Assembly: GCA_012934845.2 (NCBI GenBank)
Contig: WNNJ02000551.1
Span: 1-64,000, forward strand
From: Pomphorhynchus laevis
Lineage: Eukaryota; Acanthocephala; Palaeacanthocephala; Echinorhynchida; Pomphorhynchidae
Direction of reading: 5' to 3'
Length of the DNA: 64,000 bases
In this document: piece by piece, positions 1 to 10,589 of the stretch
Position numbering within the stretch: the stretch's first letter is position 1
Layout of the letters: each line of letters begins with the position of its first letter
Translations under genes and position numbers: made by a program
Notes under the pieces: model-generated
What the model was told of the DNA's origin: nothing
The model's database searches: none
Seen by the model: the letters and a program-made list of their open reading frames with translations, nothing else

Positions 1-91
1 ATAATTATTAATTATATCAATATATAATAATTAATATTAATTATTAATAATAATATTATTAATTATAATAATTATAATTAATAATACAAAT
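1..91. repeat. AT-only simple sequence
   Basis: The first ~90 bases are an irregular run of TAAT/ATTA words with almost no G or C. It abuts the 3' end of a LINE-A copy. No coding or RNA feature is visible. Confidence 0.7.
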
Positions 92-715
92 TTATTTAAT
101 GTGGCAAATGCGTACAAGCTGTACGCTTACAAGTCCACAAACAAAAATGAAAAAGTCAAGCAGATAAATTGTTTAAATGGGATCGGATTTGTCGTTTGAA
201 GCACGGCAGGGAAGTTGATTGGCGTATATGAATGGGCATATGGTTCCACGATAGAGGACCAGCCACCAGGAAGAAGCGGAGTCCAAATGAGGTAGAGTAG
301 TTTGGAACATGTAAAAGAAGGGAATGACAGGAACGCAAGGAGCAGTAAACAGGACGAGAATTATCAAGAAAAGGAATGTTGAGAAATGAAGGGGTATGAA
401 AAGTAACAAGGTGGAAAGCAACGAGAGGAAGACGAATTTGAACACGACAATAAATTGTAGGCAAATTTAGAGTAGCAAGATGGTAAGATGTATGATCAAA
501 ACGACAAAGACGGAGGAGAATTCGGACGGCAGCGTTGATGATGCGTTGTAAAGGAAGAAGAGTGGATTTAGGTGAGTTGGAAAATAGACTAAGACAGTAA
601 TCAAGTCTTGAGAAAAGAAGAGAAGATATGAGTCATACAAGAAGGGAAATCGATCAATCTACGAACTTGACAGAGGATGCGGAGTATCAAGGTAGATGAG
701 CGTACTTTATCGATG
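92..715 (-). mobile_element. LINE-A copy 1, 3' end fragment of the reverse transcriptase ORF
   Basis: On the minus strand this encodes the C-terminal part of a LINE ORF2 (readable 156-464, older frame remnants to ~710). It matches the C-terminus of the full-length LINE-A at 23.7 kb, with shared words such as HVPNYS, the FLV-A-LAWN-LP pattern and a final RSHLN/RSHLL. The 3' end carries the family stem-loop at 110-126 (GCGTAC/GTACGC). The copy is 5'-truncated, as expected from incomplete target-primed reverse transcription, and contains frameshifts. It is a dead fragment. Confidence 0.8.
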
Positions 716-974
716 ATGTATTATTTTAAAGATAAAAATATTCAGTCGACATCTCGTGACAGAGTCAAGTCTATCTTCAAGGTACAAATATTATATTTTA
801 CATGTACAAATGTTTGTATTTTATAAAATACAACACGATATAAAATTAAGTTACGCTGAAAGTTTTAGGTTATAAAGCAACATTTATATTATGAAATATT
901 GTATACTACAATTTACTTTATTATTTAAAGTAATACAATAAACACTTTATAAAAATAAAAAATCATTTTATTGA
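716..974. other. AT-rich spacer, no feature seen
   Basis: This stretch between the LINE-A fragment and the LINE-B ORF1 remnant has no ORF, hairpin or repeat that I can relate to another part of the window. Confidence 0.5.
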
Positions 975-1901
975 GTGTACACTGATTTTATTGAGTGTAC
1001 ATCTGTCCAAGTCCAGTGTTCGAATGTTTTGTGTGACACCTGGATCACTATTTGTATGAGCAAGAGAATTTTAAAAAAGAATTCCGATGATCCTTATTTA
1101 TGTGGCTTTTGTGCTGTGAAGGAGCTTAATGTTTTGAGAAGACGTTTGGTCGAATTTGAACAAGCACATAACCAATCTCTCAGTCGAACCGTTCTCATGG
1201 ACGATAAAATATCCTCTTCCAAAGCTCAACATTCTCTTAAAAAATATAGTTCCTGTGGATGTGCAGGTTGGAGATGATACGAGTGCCTGCGTTATTCTCT
1301 TTGATGAGAATATAAACGATCGCAAATTGCAACAAATTGCTTTAAATACAGTCCCTAAAGTATCACAGACCACGAACGATATGACTACCTGCGTTGTCGT
1401 TGATTGTCCTTCTCCTAATCTTTCTTTACATATTGACAACCGAACACGAACAACTGGCGCTCATGTCGGCAGCGATGGACCTGTAACATCCGTATTTGGA
1501 AGTGGGGATATTTGCGTTCTTCCTATTCAACTCCAAATTCAGTGTCAAGACCGTATGACGAAGTCTCGAAATATATTCTGTCTGATGAAGCGATTTCACA
1601 AAGTGATACACCGAAGATGTCGAATGCTCACAATGGGACATTTCGTACTATCTCAAACAAAGATGGTCAGTGTGTTTCCTCGGGCAACGCACACGTCAAC
1701 TTGATGTCACAATCAAGTTATCTAGAGTCTCATGATTCACAGACCCAGACAGACTTATCTAGCTTGCGGAATATTGTTTAAACGGATACTCAAATACCCA
1801 GCTTACGTATATGTACAGACACACAATCGGCTGTGTCATGTAATAGTCTTGATAGGGTGATCTCAAATAAGCGTATATAAAATAGAGGATGGTCAGTTAT
1901 T
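975..1901 (+). mobile_element. Old LINE-B copy, ORF1 remnant with PHD-like Cys cluster
   Basis: The frames 975-1277, 1156-1704 and 1512-1781 overlap and look like one decayed ORF1. Near the start lies CSNVLCDTWI, then about 20 residues, then LCGFC. This matches the PHD-like cluster in the ORF1 of LINE-A (CSNNDCHTWV...YCGYC, about 28 kb). PHD-like domains in ORF1 are known from CR1-group LINEs. The remnant is cut at 1902 by LINE-A copy 2. Its downstream parts appear to resume at ~2990-3944 and again at ~8443-9900, on the same strand and in the expected order (ORF1, endonuclease, RT). Confidence 0.65.
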
Positions 1902-2985
1902 AAAAAAAAGATTTATTTTAACGTGGCAAATGCGTGCCAGCGCACGCTTACATGACCACAACAAAACAAACATGTAAATCATGTGTCGAGAAGGTGAGAA
2001 CGGAGGAGGTGTTTAAATGTGATAAAGGAGTGAGCGCGGCGGACGTCGAGAGGGAGTTGATTCCAGGCGAGTGCGGCGGCGACGAGGAAGGATCGGAGAC
2101 CATAGTTGTTGGAGTAATTGGGAACATGGAATAAGAGGGTATGACGGGAACGCAGCGATAGCGAGATCAGGCGAGTGTCGTCTAAAAAAGCGAGGTTGAT
2201 GAACGATGAGGAGCCGAGAGCGATGAGACGAAAAGTTACGAGAAGAAGGCGGAGTTGTATGCGAATGTGGATGGTAGGCCAGGAGAGTTGGGCAAGATAT
2301 GTGTATGTGTGGTCGAAGCGACGGAGACAAAAGAGCACTCGAAGGGCGGTGTTGATTATTCGTTGTACGGGTATGATTATGGATTTTGGAGAATTGGCGA
2401 AAAGGCTAAGGCAAAGGCTGTGATTATGGATACGGCCGATGTCACCGAGAATTGAGTTAGACGAGCGAACCTTGTCACACACGAAAGGGTTTAAGGGAAA
2501 GAGATCATCGAAATGGAAGCCTAAGAAAGTGAGATTGTGGACTATGGGGATGATCGATGATGCAAAAGATACAGTGGGCGGAGATATGTTTGGTTTACGG
2601 GGGAGGATCCACATTATTTTAGACTTGTCGGGGTTTAGAACGAGATTGAGATTGGAGAGACGTTTGTAGATAGAAGAAAGACAGTTGGATACAGAATTGC
2701 CGATATCGTGTATGCGATGTTGGGATGTATGAGCATATATGATGATGTCATCGTCGTTTTGCATGACCTTAAATGATGAAGGTTTGATAAACGGAGAGAG
2801 ATCGCCAAGCAGAAGAGAAAAATGCAGGGGACCTAGGACTAAACCTTGTGGGACCCCGCAAAAAACAGGGATGGGATAGGAGGATGATGAATTAAAACAG
2901 GCGCAAAAGGAACGGTTGGATATATATTAGGCAAACCATGCTACGGAGGAGGAAGAATATTCTATTTTACCTCGACAGTCTCGGA
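1902..2985 (-). mobile_element. LINE-A copy 2, 5'-truncated, inserted in old LINE-B
   Basis: The minus frame 2764-1979 (261 codons) encodes the RT catalytic end through the C-terminus. A degenerate catalytic motif (QNDDDIIIYAH, where other copies read QYADDILIYAH) is followed by the thumb and C-terminal region, closely matching the 23.7 kb copy. The first Y of the YADD box is lost, so it would be inactive. The 3' end has the stem-loop GCGTGC-loop-GCACGC at 1932-1947, and a T-rich end on the minus strand at ~1902-1910. Truncation within the RT domain near 2985 is typical of LINE insertions. Confidence 0.8.
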
Positions 2986-2989
2986 TGCC

Positions 2990-3944
2990 TAAACGCTACT
3001 TGTATGCATCTTGATTCGACTCTGACTGTAGAATTTCTAGGCACATTCTACGTCATTCTTTTATAGTCTTTCTTTGTTTTCTCAAACGTGATCACACTCC
3101 TATCTCTAGTCGTCGCGATCATTACTGAAATCTTCGACGCTCCTATCACTCTCTTCTTTGTGATAAATGTAAACTTTTCCGGGAAAATAAGATCATATCC
3201 ACGTCTGATCAAAAGTATACTTTAGGAACCTTTACTTTAATTATCTTCTTGATCGTTCTCGTCTCACTCAACATGTGAGAGACTTCACTCGATTCTGTGG
3301 GTATCAGCGATCTTTGTTAGATATTTGTCTGACCTCAAAAGTATGTTTTGAAGACCACTTCACTCACCTTGAACCTCTAGGATCACCAGGCCATTGTGTC
3401 CTTCTATTTGACTCCTAATTCTCGCAAGGCCTTTAAAACCACAGTTCGTTTCTAAATATTGTTCAGTGTTTCAAGACGAATTATCAATTAGTCCGTATGT
3501 GTCTTTCCGATATATGTTTGCTGAATCCTCTTGTGGTTGGTGTTGAAACGGAATGGCAGCAATTTGAGGCGATACTTTTAAATTTGCACTTACGCTTCTC
3601 ACCTAGGAAAGTTACGAAAGTTCGTTTACATTAAAAACCTTGGTTTTATAGAGAACTCCGTGAAGCCTTGAAAGAAAAACATATATCTTTTAAGAGGTTT
3701 AGGAGTGGTGAAATTAACAGTTTCTTTCATTAAAGTAAGGAATCGTTTTACGAATTTAAAACACGATAAACGGCGTAGTTTCGAAGAAAGGATTGCACAA
3801 GAGGCTTTTCGCAACCATAGTCGCTTGTTCAAATACGCGAACTCAAAACATAGATCGGGACATGTTCGGCTTGTATCGGACAGTGGACCTATCCTCGATG
3901 ATGATTACGACATCGCTAATGCGTTTGGTGAACATTTTTTGATC
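2990..3944 (+). mobile_element. Old LINE-B copy, endonuclease C-terminus and linker
   Basis: Scattered plus-strand frames resemble the C-terminal endonuclease segment (LLDICLTS..., then a GHCVLLFD stretch in the place of the SDHCV motif) and the linker before RT. The readable part is 3705-3989, with NRFTNLKHDKRRSFEERIA and ending at DDDYDIANAFGEHF. The copy is heavily decayed. It breaks off at 3944, exactly where the 69-bp inverted repeat begins, and RT-like coding resumes after 8442. Confidence 0.6.
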
Positions 3945-4013
3945 TATATAGTTTTTACAGGAACGAAGAAGAAAATATCCTTTATTTGATTAAAATTTTA
4001 TATTTCGATAGCT
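3945..4013 (+). repeat. Left 69-bp terminal inverted repeat
   Basis: This 69-bp segment (starting TATATAGTT, ending CGATAGCT) is repeated in inverted orientation at 8374-8442 with about two mismatches. The pair bounds a 4.5 kb unit that interrupts an old LINE-B copy. The core CAGGAACG next to TA on both outer sides would suit a Tc1/mariner-like MITE, but I see no transposase. The family is therefore not settled. Confidence 0.85.
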
Positions 4014-4505
4014 TTCTTTTAAGCATTTCTACTTAAAAGAAAAAGAAAATATCGAGAAACGAAACAATCATACACTAAAGTTTTACATTTTAAAACAACA
4101 AAAAGAAAAAAAACAGAATCATAAAACAAAATAAAATTAAAATCATAAAATAAGTGACAAAAAATATGAATTTAATAATAAAAATAATGTAAAATTAAAG
4201 TAATAAATTATAATTTAATCTAAACCAAAACAAAATAATAATACAATTAGAAAACAAACAAATTGAAAAATTAAAATAACGTAATATTGGAATAATTAAT
4301 TCTAATTTAATTTAAGGTTGTAATCGGATTTATTATTAAGCATTAAATTAGGTTCTTTTTAATAAAAAGAACCTAATATTAATAAAAAGAACCTTTTTAA
4401 TAAAAAGAACCTTCTCGATATTTTCTTTTTCTTTTAAGTAGAAATGCGGGACACATCAATGCTTGAATTTTTGTATAAATGTTGGAAACATAGCGGAAAC
4501 AAATT
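4014..4505. repeat. Fold-back region with internal 36-bp inverted repeat
   Basis: Positions 4023-4058 and 4412-4447 are perfect inverted copies of 36 bp (GCATTTCTACTTAAAAG... and its complement). A smaller hairpin with 10-bp arms, TTCTTTTAAG / CTTAAAAGAA, lies at ~4014-4043. Between the 36-bp arms is AT-rich sequence with short repeats of TTAATAAAAAGAACCT at ~4350-4411. With the outer 69-bp repeats this resembles the body of a fold-back or MITE-like element. The young LINE-B begins just right of 4447. Confidence 0.75.
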
Positions 4506-5348
4506 GTGAAACATTTATTTCTTTTTGTAAGGAAGAAGCATGCAAATGTTGATTTGTCAACTCCTGTTAACACTTCCTCGGGCAGTGATTGTTCTCAAAA
4601 CTGTCCTCTAGGTAGCGATTGTACTGAGCGTCCTTGTGCTTACCCGCAGCAACTGCATCACCGCTGCAGTTTATGTGTTGCTCCTCTAGTAGCCCCGTTT
4701 ATTGAGAGCGTTAAGGATCTTGCAAAGGCTAGTCAGATTATAGTTAGGCCTATAGATAATCTACGACAAATAGTTAGCCTTCCAAATAATAAACAACATG
4801 CAGTGATTCCTCCAAATCATCGTCGGCCATCAATTACCCCTGAGACTAATTCTTCATTAGTTCCGTCTGCTAGCCCTAAACAATTTAGCTCTAGACAATT
4901 TAACTCCAGAAGAGAGTTAAACGTTATCGTGAGCGGTGTTGAAGAATCTCTCAGTAACAATCCCCAAAGTAGACTGGATGACGATATTATGCATCTTCGC
5001 GCAGTGTTTTCTAAGATTTTTCTCCAGTGCGATGTGGATGTTGCGAAGTGTCTTAAAGTTCGAAGAGTTTTTCGTCTAGGTAAGAAACTTTCAGATAGAC
5101 CTAGACTTCTAAAAGTTGTTCTAGACTCAAAAGATCATGTTGACTTCCTACTCAAGCATGCATTTAGATTATCGCGCTCTGATTTTCATATACTCCGTGA
5201 TTTATCTCCTGCAGATCGTTTGAGAAGACACGAGGCTTTCAACGAGCTGCATCGACGGCTGGAAAGTGGTGAGGGTAACTTATGTGTACGGAATTTTCGG
5301 GTGGTCAAGTGGCGTCCGACTGTCCGGTGGCATCCCTTACTCCTGTAG
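4506..5348 (+). CDS. LINE-B ORF1 protein (RNA-binding, RRM-like C-terminus)
   Basis: This open frame has 280 codons. It opens after a TAG at 4491 with no ATG at its head, so the true start is uncertain or truncated. Residues ~20-60 are Cys-rich (pairs such as SDCSQNC and HRCSLC), occupying the place of the PHD-like cluster of other copies. The C-terminal ~140 residues match the ORF1 RRM-like region of CR1/Jockey LINEs: RRELNVIVSGVEE, then a FRLGKK / RPRLLKVVLDSKD stretch, then DLSPADRLRRHEA and GEGNLCVRNFRVVK. ORF1 proteins of this type bind element RNA in the cytoplasmic RNP. It overlaps ORF2 by 67 nt in another frame, a common LINE arrangement. No internal breaks are visible. Confidence 0.8.
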   Translation: MKHLFLFVRKKHANVDLSTPVNTSSGSDCSQNCPLGSDCTERPCAYPQQLHHRCSLCVAPLVAPFIESVKDLAKASQIIVRPIDNLRQIVSLPNNKQHAVIPPNHRRPSITPETNSSLVPSASPKQFSSRQFNSRRELNVIVSGVEESLSNNPQSRLDDDIMHLRAVFSKIFLQCDVDVAKCLKVRRVFRLGKKLSDRPRLLKVVLDSKDHVDFLLKHAFRLSRSDFHILRDLSPADRLRRHEAFNELHRRLESGEGNLCVRNFRVVKWRPTVRWHPLLL

Positions 5349-8257
5349 AGTCAGACCTCTTTAGTGGTGATGGTTCGTGTGTAGGAAAACTAGTAGACTT
5401 CGATAGTGTCACCGAGCGTGTCAAATTTTCCCATTATACGAACATTTTTGTCGGTTATTCAAATGTTCGTAGTCTCCTGGCTCAGTTCTCGGAAATTAAA
5501 TTCATAGTTACTTCGAAACGTTTTGATGTATTTTGTATAACCGAAACATGGCTACATTCTGACATTTCGGATGACTGTGTTGCCATCCCTAACTATTTTG
5601 TAATACGTTCGGATCGCTCATGTGGTAAACGTGGAGGTGGGGTAGCCGCCTATGTGCGAAATAGTCTCCTGGTATCGAATATCTCGGCTTTTCGCGACGA
5701 TATTGGTTATTCCTTTGAAGGTCTTGCTTTTACACTGGGAAATGGTCAACGATCCCGATTCTGCGTCCTTTACCGTTCTCCGTCCTATGAATTAAGGTTA
5801 GACTCTCTTAAATCACATTTGCTGAGTTTATCTTCGTATCCTCTGATTTTGCTCCTGGGAGACTTCAATATCCCCCAAATAGACTGGAAAAATAGTCATT
5901 CACGACCAATTCACGGAATTGGGAAAGTACTGAGTGACTTTCTGTTACTCGAGATGCTACTAGTTCAACATATTAAAGAACCTACTTGTGTGACAGGGAC
6001 GCCTTCTATACTCGATTTGGTCTTTACTAAGTGTTTGGGTGACGTTTCAGGTGTTCGTTATGACGCACCAATTGGCAATAGCGATCACTGTGTACTCTCT
6101 ATGCGGCTGTCGCTGTTCAACAGAGCCTCACAAAACTCTAATTTTAAAAAACGTTGTTGGGTAGGTGTTGATGCTAATCAATTAGCTGCAAGCTTCCCAA
6201 AAAATATCTGTCATAGTCTTTGTATCCACTTCGGTTTGGAGGTTCCTGTAGTCTTTGATCTGCTCCATGATGAATTGATGCGAATTTCTGATATCTTTGC
6301 TCCGCTACGTGCCTGCAAGTTCAAGCATGGACATCCTCCTTGGTTCGACAGAGAGCTTCTTGATGCTATAAGATCCCGCAACAAATTGTGGCGCGAATTT
6401 AGGCGCTCTTCTGCTTCAAAACGTGCCTACATCGACTCTCGGAACTTATGCAATCGGCTAAAATTTCAGAAACGCTATTCGTACGAAGATAGTATCGCCA
6501 GGGATGCATCTTTGAATCCTAGGAGGTTTTGGTCTTATGTAAGAAACAACAGAACACTTGTCGCCACAATTAGCTCAATCCAAACGCCAACTGAAACTTT
6601 GACCGATCCGTCTCTAATCGCCCAACATTTAGCTGATGGCTTCTTGGTACAGGCTTTGACCTCTAACAAACTGCATGACTTTAGTTGGAAGTATGTTCCG
6701 GTTGCTCATCGGTGTTGTGTTCGTCCACTCAGAGTGGATGAGGTGTTGAACGAGGTTATGAAGCTCGATTCGTTTACATCTCCGGGACCAGACAATATCG
6801 CCCCCTTTCTCGTCAAATCCCTAGCGAACGAACTGAGCAATGATTTAACTATGTTTTTCAGATACAGCTTAGACACATCTTGGATTCCTGACAGTTGGAA
6901 GTGTGCAATTGTGGTGCCTATTCCCAAAAAGCATCCTGCTAGCTTTTGCGCAGACTTTCGGCCCATTAGCTTAACTAGCGTATTCTGCAAACTTTTAGAA
7001 AGAATCATTGCTAGTAGAATCAGGGATCATTTGGATCGTAATCACATATTGGTTGAATCTCAACATGGTTTCAGGATCGGACGTTCATGCCTTACTAACC
7101 TACTAACTGCGCGTGAAAAATGGGCTGATGCTCTGGGGGCTGGGTTTCAGGTTCATACAGTATTCCTTGATTTTTCGAAAGCTTTTGATAGGGTACCACA
7201 CGACGGCATAGTGTCTTTACTGTATCACTATGGACTTCATTCATATATTTGTGAGTGGGTCAGGGAATTTCTATCAAATAGGTCTTTCCGAGTTTGTGTA
7301 GGGGGCGTGTTTTCTTATTCAGTAAATATTAATTCTGGCGTACCGCAGGGATCAGTCCTTGGCCCACTGCTCTTTATAATCTTCATTAATGATCTGCTAC
7401 TCCGCTTATCATGCTCTCATCTAGCGTTTGCAGACGATCTAAAGATTTGGTCGATCATTAGAAGTCCTGCTGATCGAGTATCGTTACAAAATGATCTAAA
7501 CTCCCTGATCAAGTGGTGCGATTCTACCGGACTACGGTTGAATGTTGATAAATGTGTCCTCATGCAACTAGGTCGCCCTATTGAAACTCTAAGGTACTTT
7601 ATTGGAGATATGGTCTTAAAGGAAGTGTCTCATCATAAGGATTTAGGGATTATTGTTCATAGATCCTTGAAAACAAAGTTGAACACCGACTTCTTTCTAG
7701 GTAAAGCTACTAGGGCGTTATATTGTATTAAAAATGCATTCCTCAGGTTAAGCTGTCACATGTTCAAGAGGTTATTCATCTCCATCGTCAGGCCACACTT
7801 GGAGTACTGCATTCAGGCTTGTTTCCCTGTCACTAAGCAAGAACTATTAGACCTGGAGTCTATTCTTAGGCGCGGATCGAGGCTCTGTATTGGCTTAAGT
7901 GGTATTGACTATTATGTACGTCTAAGTCGTATTGGGATGTTGTCGGTACGTGAGAGGTTCATATCCTTGGAAATGCTATGTATATGGCATATGTCGAATG
8001 ATGTGGTAGGTTATCCTACCGATGTAATCACTAGGCGGGTAGATCAGTTGCGGGGACATAGCAGAGTCTTGTATAAATTTAGATTTGGCAGATTACCAAA
8101 AGTGTATAGACTCTCAAGAAGAGGAATTAACATGTGGAATTCGTTGCCTGAGGAAGTCGTTGCAGCCCCCAGTTTGAGAACGTTTAAATCACGATGCTAC
8201 AAATGGATACATGAACAATGCCGCCATTCAACACTACCACTGGAATACCCTAATTAG
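5282..8257 (+). CDS. LINE-B ORF2 polyprotein: AP-like endonuclease and reverse transcriptase, apparently intact
   Basis: This is a 991-codon uninterrupted frame, a usual length for a CR1/Jockey ORF2. Residues ~55-290 form an exonuclease-endonuclease-phosphatase fold nuclease: SNVRSL, then ITETWLH, RGGGVAAYVR, VLYRSP, LGDFNIP and finally SDHCVLS. Residues ~470-800 are the reverse transcriptase: FRPISLTSVFCKLLER, QHGFRIGRSCLTNL, LDFSKAFDRVPH, SGVPQGSVLGPLLF and FADDLKIW with the catalytic Asp pair. The thumb and C-terminal domain end at EYPN. The ATG at 5282 lies inside ORF1, so translation probably depends on reinitiation or an internal start, as in other LINEs. The products nick target DNA and copy the element RNA at the nick. 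All catalytic boxes I can read are present, so the copy may be recent. Confidence 0.9.
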   Translation: MCTEFSGGQVASDCPVASLTPVESDLFSGDGSCVGKLVDFDSVTERVKFSHYTNIFVGYSNVRSLLAQFSEIKFIVTSKRFDVFCITETWLHSDISDDCVAIPNYFVIRSDRSCGKRGGGVAAYVRNSLLVSNISAFRDDIGYSFEGLAFTLGNGQRSRFCVLYRSPSYELRLDSLKSHLLSLSSYPLILLLGDFNIPQIDWKNSHSRPIHGIGKVLSDFLLLEMLLVQHIKEPTCVTGTPSILDLVFTKCLGDVSGVRYDAPIGNSDHCVLSMRLSLFNRASQNSNFKKRCWVGVDANQLAASFPKNICHSLCIHFGLEVPVVFDLLHDELMRISDIFAPLRACKFKHGHPPWFDRELLDAIRSRNKLWREFRRSSASKRAYIDSRNLCNRLKFQKRYSYEDSIARDASLNPRRFWSYVRNNRTLVATISSIQTPTETLTDPSLIAQHLADGFLVQALTSNKLHDFSWKYVPVAHRCCVRPLRVDEVLNEVMKLDSFTSPGPDNIAPFLVKSLANELSNDLTMFFRYSLDTSWIPDSWKCAIVVPIPKKHPASFCADFRPISLTSVFCKLLERIIASRIRDHLDRNHILVESQHGFRIGRSCLTNLLTAREKWADALGAGFQVHTVFLDFSKAFDRVPHDGIVSLLYHYGLHSYICEWVREFLSNRSFRVCVGGVFSYSVNINSGVPQGSVLGPLLFIIFINDLLLRLSCSHLAFADDLKIWSIIRSPADRVSLQNDLNSLIKWCDSTGLRLNVDKCVLMQLGRPIETLRYFIGDMVLKEVSHHKDLGIIVHRSLKTKLNTDFFLGKATRALYCIKNAFLRLSCHMFKRLFISIVRPHLEYCIQACFPVTKQELLDLESILRRGSRLCIGLSGIDYYVRLSRIGMLSVRERFISLEMLCIWHMSNDVVGYPTDVITRRVDQLRGHSRVLYKFRFGRLPKVYRLSRRGINMWNSLPEEVVAAPSLRTFKSRCYKWIHEQCRHSTLPLEYPN

Positions 8258-8373
8258 CTACGTTGACTGACCATTTGCTTTTGTTTTATTTTTTTTGGAC
8301 TCTGCCTGAATAGCCTTTTGGCTTTGGTATGTATTGGAATAATAATAATAATAATCCTGATGATGATAGCAGG
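8258..8373 (+). repeat. LINE-B 3' UTR and (AAT)n tail
   Basis: After the stop there are ~80 bases, then a pure AAT run at ~8338-8355. Other LINE-B copies also end in TAATAA-type tails (about 9890, 30690, 31645). The short CCTG...CAGG segment at 8356-8373 links the tail to the right inverted repeat. Confidence 0.75.
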
Positions 8374-8442
8374 AGCTATCGAAATATAAAATTTTAATCA
8401 AATAAAGGATATTTTCTTATTCGTTCCTGTAATAACTATATA
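8374..8442 (-). repeat. Right 69-bp terminal inverted repeat
   Basis: This is the inverted partner of 3945-4013, with two differences in 69 bp. Outside it, coding similarity to the old LINE-B copy resumes. Confidence 0.85.
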
Positions 8443-9900
8443 TTTGAAATGGAAGAAGATTGTGGGTTTAGTATTTTTTATTTTTTGATCTCATCAAAGT
8501 CCTCTAATAAACCATCCTTTATCATCCCATATAAATAACTCACTGATGTCGTTAACATGTTTTCTATCAGGGATGTGCGAAGAGAGCTTAAGAAGTTAAA
8601 ATAATCGGGGTCTGTTTGTCCCGATTTATTGCCGCATGTATACTTAAAAATGCTAGCAGATGAAGCTTGTATCCCTTTATATTGGATGTTTATTGCGTCA
8701 CTTTATTCCGGTCATATACCGAGTAAATCTGCAAGTTGCGCAGAACTCATGGGCCAATTTGGTTGATGAAGGAGCTTGCGTAGATACCATATTCTTTGGT
8801 TTTTCCATAGCTTTCGATCACGTACGTCATGACTATCTGATTTCCAGAATGCATGCCTTGACGATTGATCCCATTCTAATTCGCTGGGTGGCAAACTTTA
8901 TCTTTGGCCGTTCTTATCGAGTTCATGTTAATAACATTTATTCGGGCTGGTATAATACACACTTAGGGATACCACAGGGCACAGTGCTTGGTCCACTGTT
9001 ATTATCCATCTACACAAATGATTTACCAGGCTTCATGAGTTCTGAGTCTCTATTATATGCAGATGACCTGAAAATATGTAGAGGCATAAAGTCGTATTTA
9101 GATACAGTGTCAAATATTAATGTCGAATATATTGGGCTCGAATTAACGGTTTATCGGTTAATTCTGTCAAATATACTTTTATGTGTGTTTGAGGTCGACA
9201 GAGTACTTGGCCGGCAAAATACTATCTTTGTGAAGATGAAATCGAAAATGTAGACCATGTGAAGGATCTCGGCGTCTAGATTTCCAATGACTTGTCCACT
9301 AAATATCATACTGAATATGTATATGCTAAGGTTTATCGGATGGTAGGTTTCATTAGCCGTACATTTGATTTTCTTAATCCACGATCATTTTGGATTCTTG
9401 CTAACACATTTATTTTGAGCCATCTGCTATGTGCATCTCAATGTGTCTATACGAGGACTATACAGGAGTCAGCAAAATTGGAAGGTGTGCTCCGTCGGAC
9501 AATAAAGCTTGTTTACCCAATAAGAAATTTCCCATACGAACAAAGACTCAATGCACTGGGCATGAATACTGTTAGCACTCCGTGATTTACGTGACATGTG
9601 TCTAACATGAACGATTCTTCGCAACCCACGACACGTACTGCACGGGCTAATGGATGTTAGATCAGGTCAATGGCTGTTCAGTCATTCGTTAGTCCTTAAT
9701 CGACAAAGGATGTACGCTCAAAAACTGTCCGGTTTAATCGAAGGGTCGTGAATCTATGGAATCAATTGAACGAGACAACGATTCGTTCCCGTACAATGAA
9801 GGAATTTCGGAAGAAAATTTTGTGTGATTAATTTGATTTTCTTTTTGGTGAGGCAACTTTAAGCTCTGCTCACTATGTTGTCTTGTAATAATAACGTCAT
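8443..9900 (+). mobile_element. Old LINE-B copy, RT to C-terminus
   Basis: The frame at ~8560-8700 gives DVRRELKKLK and GHIPSKSA-like fingers. The frame 8660-9253 contains VDTIFFGFSIAFDHVRHD, GIPQGTVLGPLLLSIYTNDLP and LLYADDLKICRG. The frame 9292-9585 is the thumb (SRTFDFLNPRSFW...). Frames shift several times, and a remnant C-terminus plus a TAATAA tail follow to ~9900. It continues the copy interrupted at 3944. Confidence 0.8.
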
Positions 9901-9929
9901 AATCGACTAATAAACTAACGTCGAAAAAT

Positions 9930-10430
9930 ATATTAACATAGCCATTTATCAGATTGGTTCATCGACTCCGATGAATTAGAAAGCACAATCGAATGTCTAA
10001 GTTCGAACCTATAGTTGAACCAGCTAAACTTATCCATGCGAATCCGAATTATGCTATCGTTAAATATTCGTCAGAACATCATACAACTATTTCTACCCGA
10101 GATATAGCTACTGCACCCTCGAACAATAGTTGTGACAAACAAGTAAGCTCCAAAGAAAATACTATCCTCCCCATTGAAGGGTAAGAAGATTTTATCTTCA
10201 TTGGGAGATAAGACCGATATCTTATATTTTTATCTTCTATATTTTTATCTTATATTTTTATCTCAGATTTTATCTTTATAGCTACTGCACCCTCGAACAA
10301 TAGCTGTGACAAACAAGTAAGCTCCAAAGAAAATACTATCCTCCCCATTGAAGGGTAAGAAGATTTTATCTTCATTCGGTAAGAAGATAAATAAATTGCC
10401 TTCAGGTGGTGTTTATGATACCACAGAAAA
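9930..10430 (+). repeat. Unidentified ORF fragment with a 105-bp tandem duplication
   Basis: A ~105-bp segment at 10105-10210 (TAGCTACTGCACCCTCGAAC...) recurs at ~10278-10385, 173 bp further on, with few changes. The first copy lies at the end of a frame whose last residues are ISTRDIATAPSNN...ILPIEG (9993-10184). TTATCTT-rich simple sequence separates the copies. I do not recognise the protein; the NYAIVKYS...TTISTRDIA string is vaguely like linker regions of retroelement polyproteins, but this is not firm. Confidence 0.5.
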
Positions 10431-10432
10431 TC

Positions 10433-10462
10433 ATTGAACACCATGACACCATGGTGTTCAAT
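10433..10462. repeat. Perfect 13-bp inverted repeat, 4-nt loop
   Basis: ATTGAACACCATG is followed by ACAC and then its exact complement. It lies between the duplicated segment and a LINE-A fragment. It could be an element end or a small fold-back. No function is assigned. Confidence 0.7.
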
Positions 10463-10589
10463 TGACCGGAGTGTTCATGCATTTGTTATTTTGTGTATAA
10501 TTACTTTCCCAGCAGATGCCACAGATTTGGGGGTTAGGACAGTTTGAACCCATGCCCGTATTTATGGCAGCTAGAGCAATGCGAGCAAA

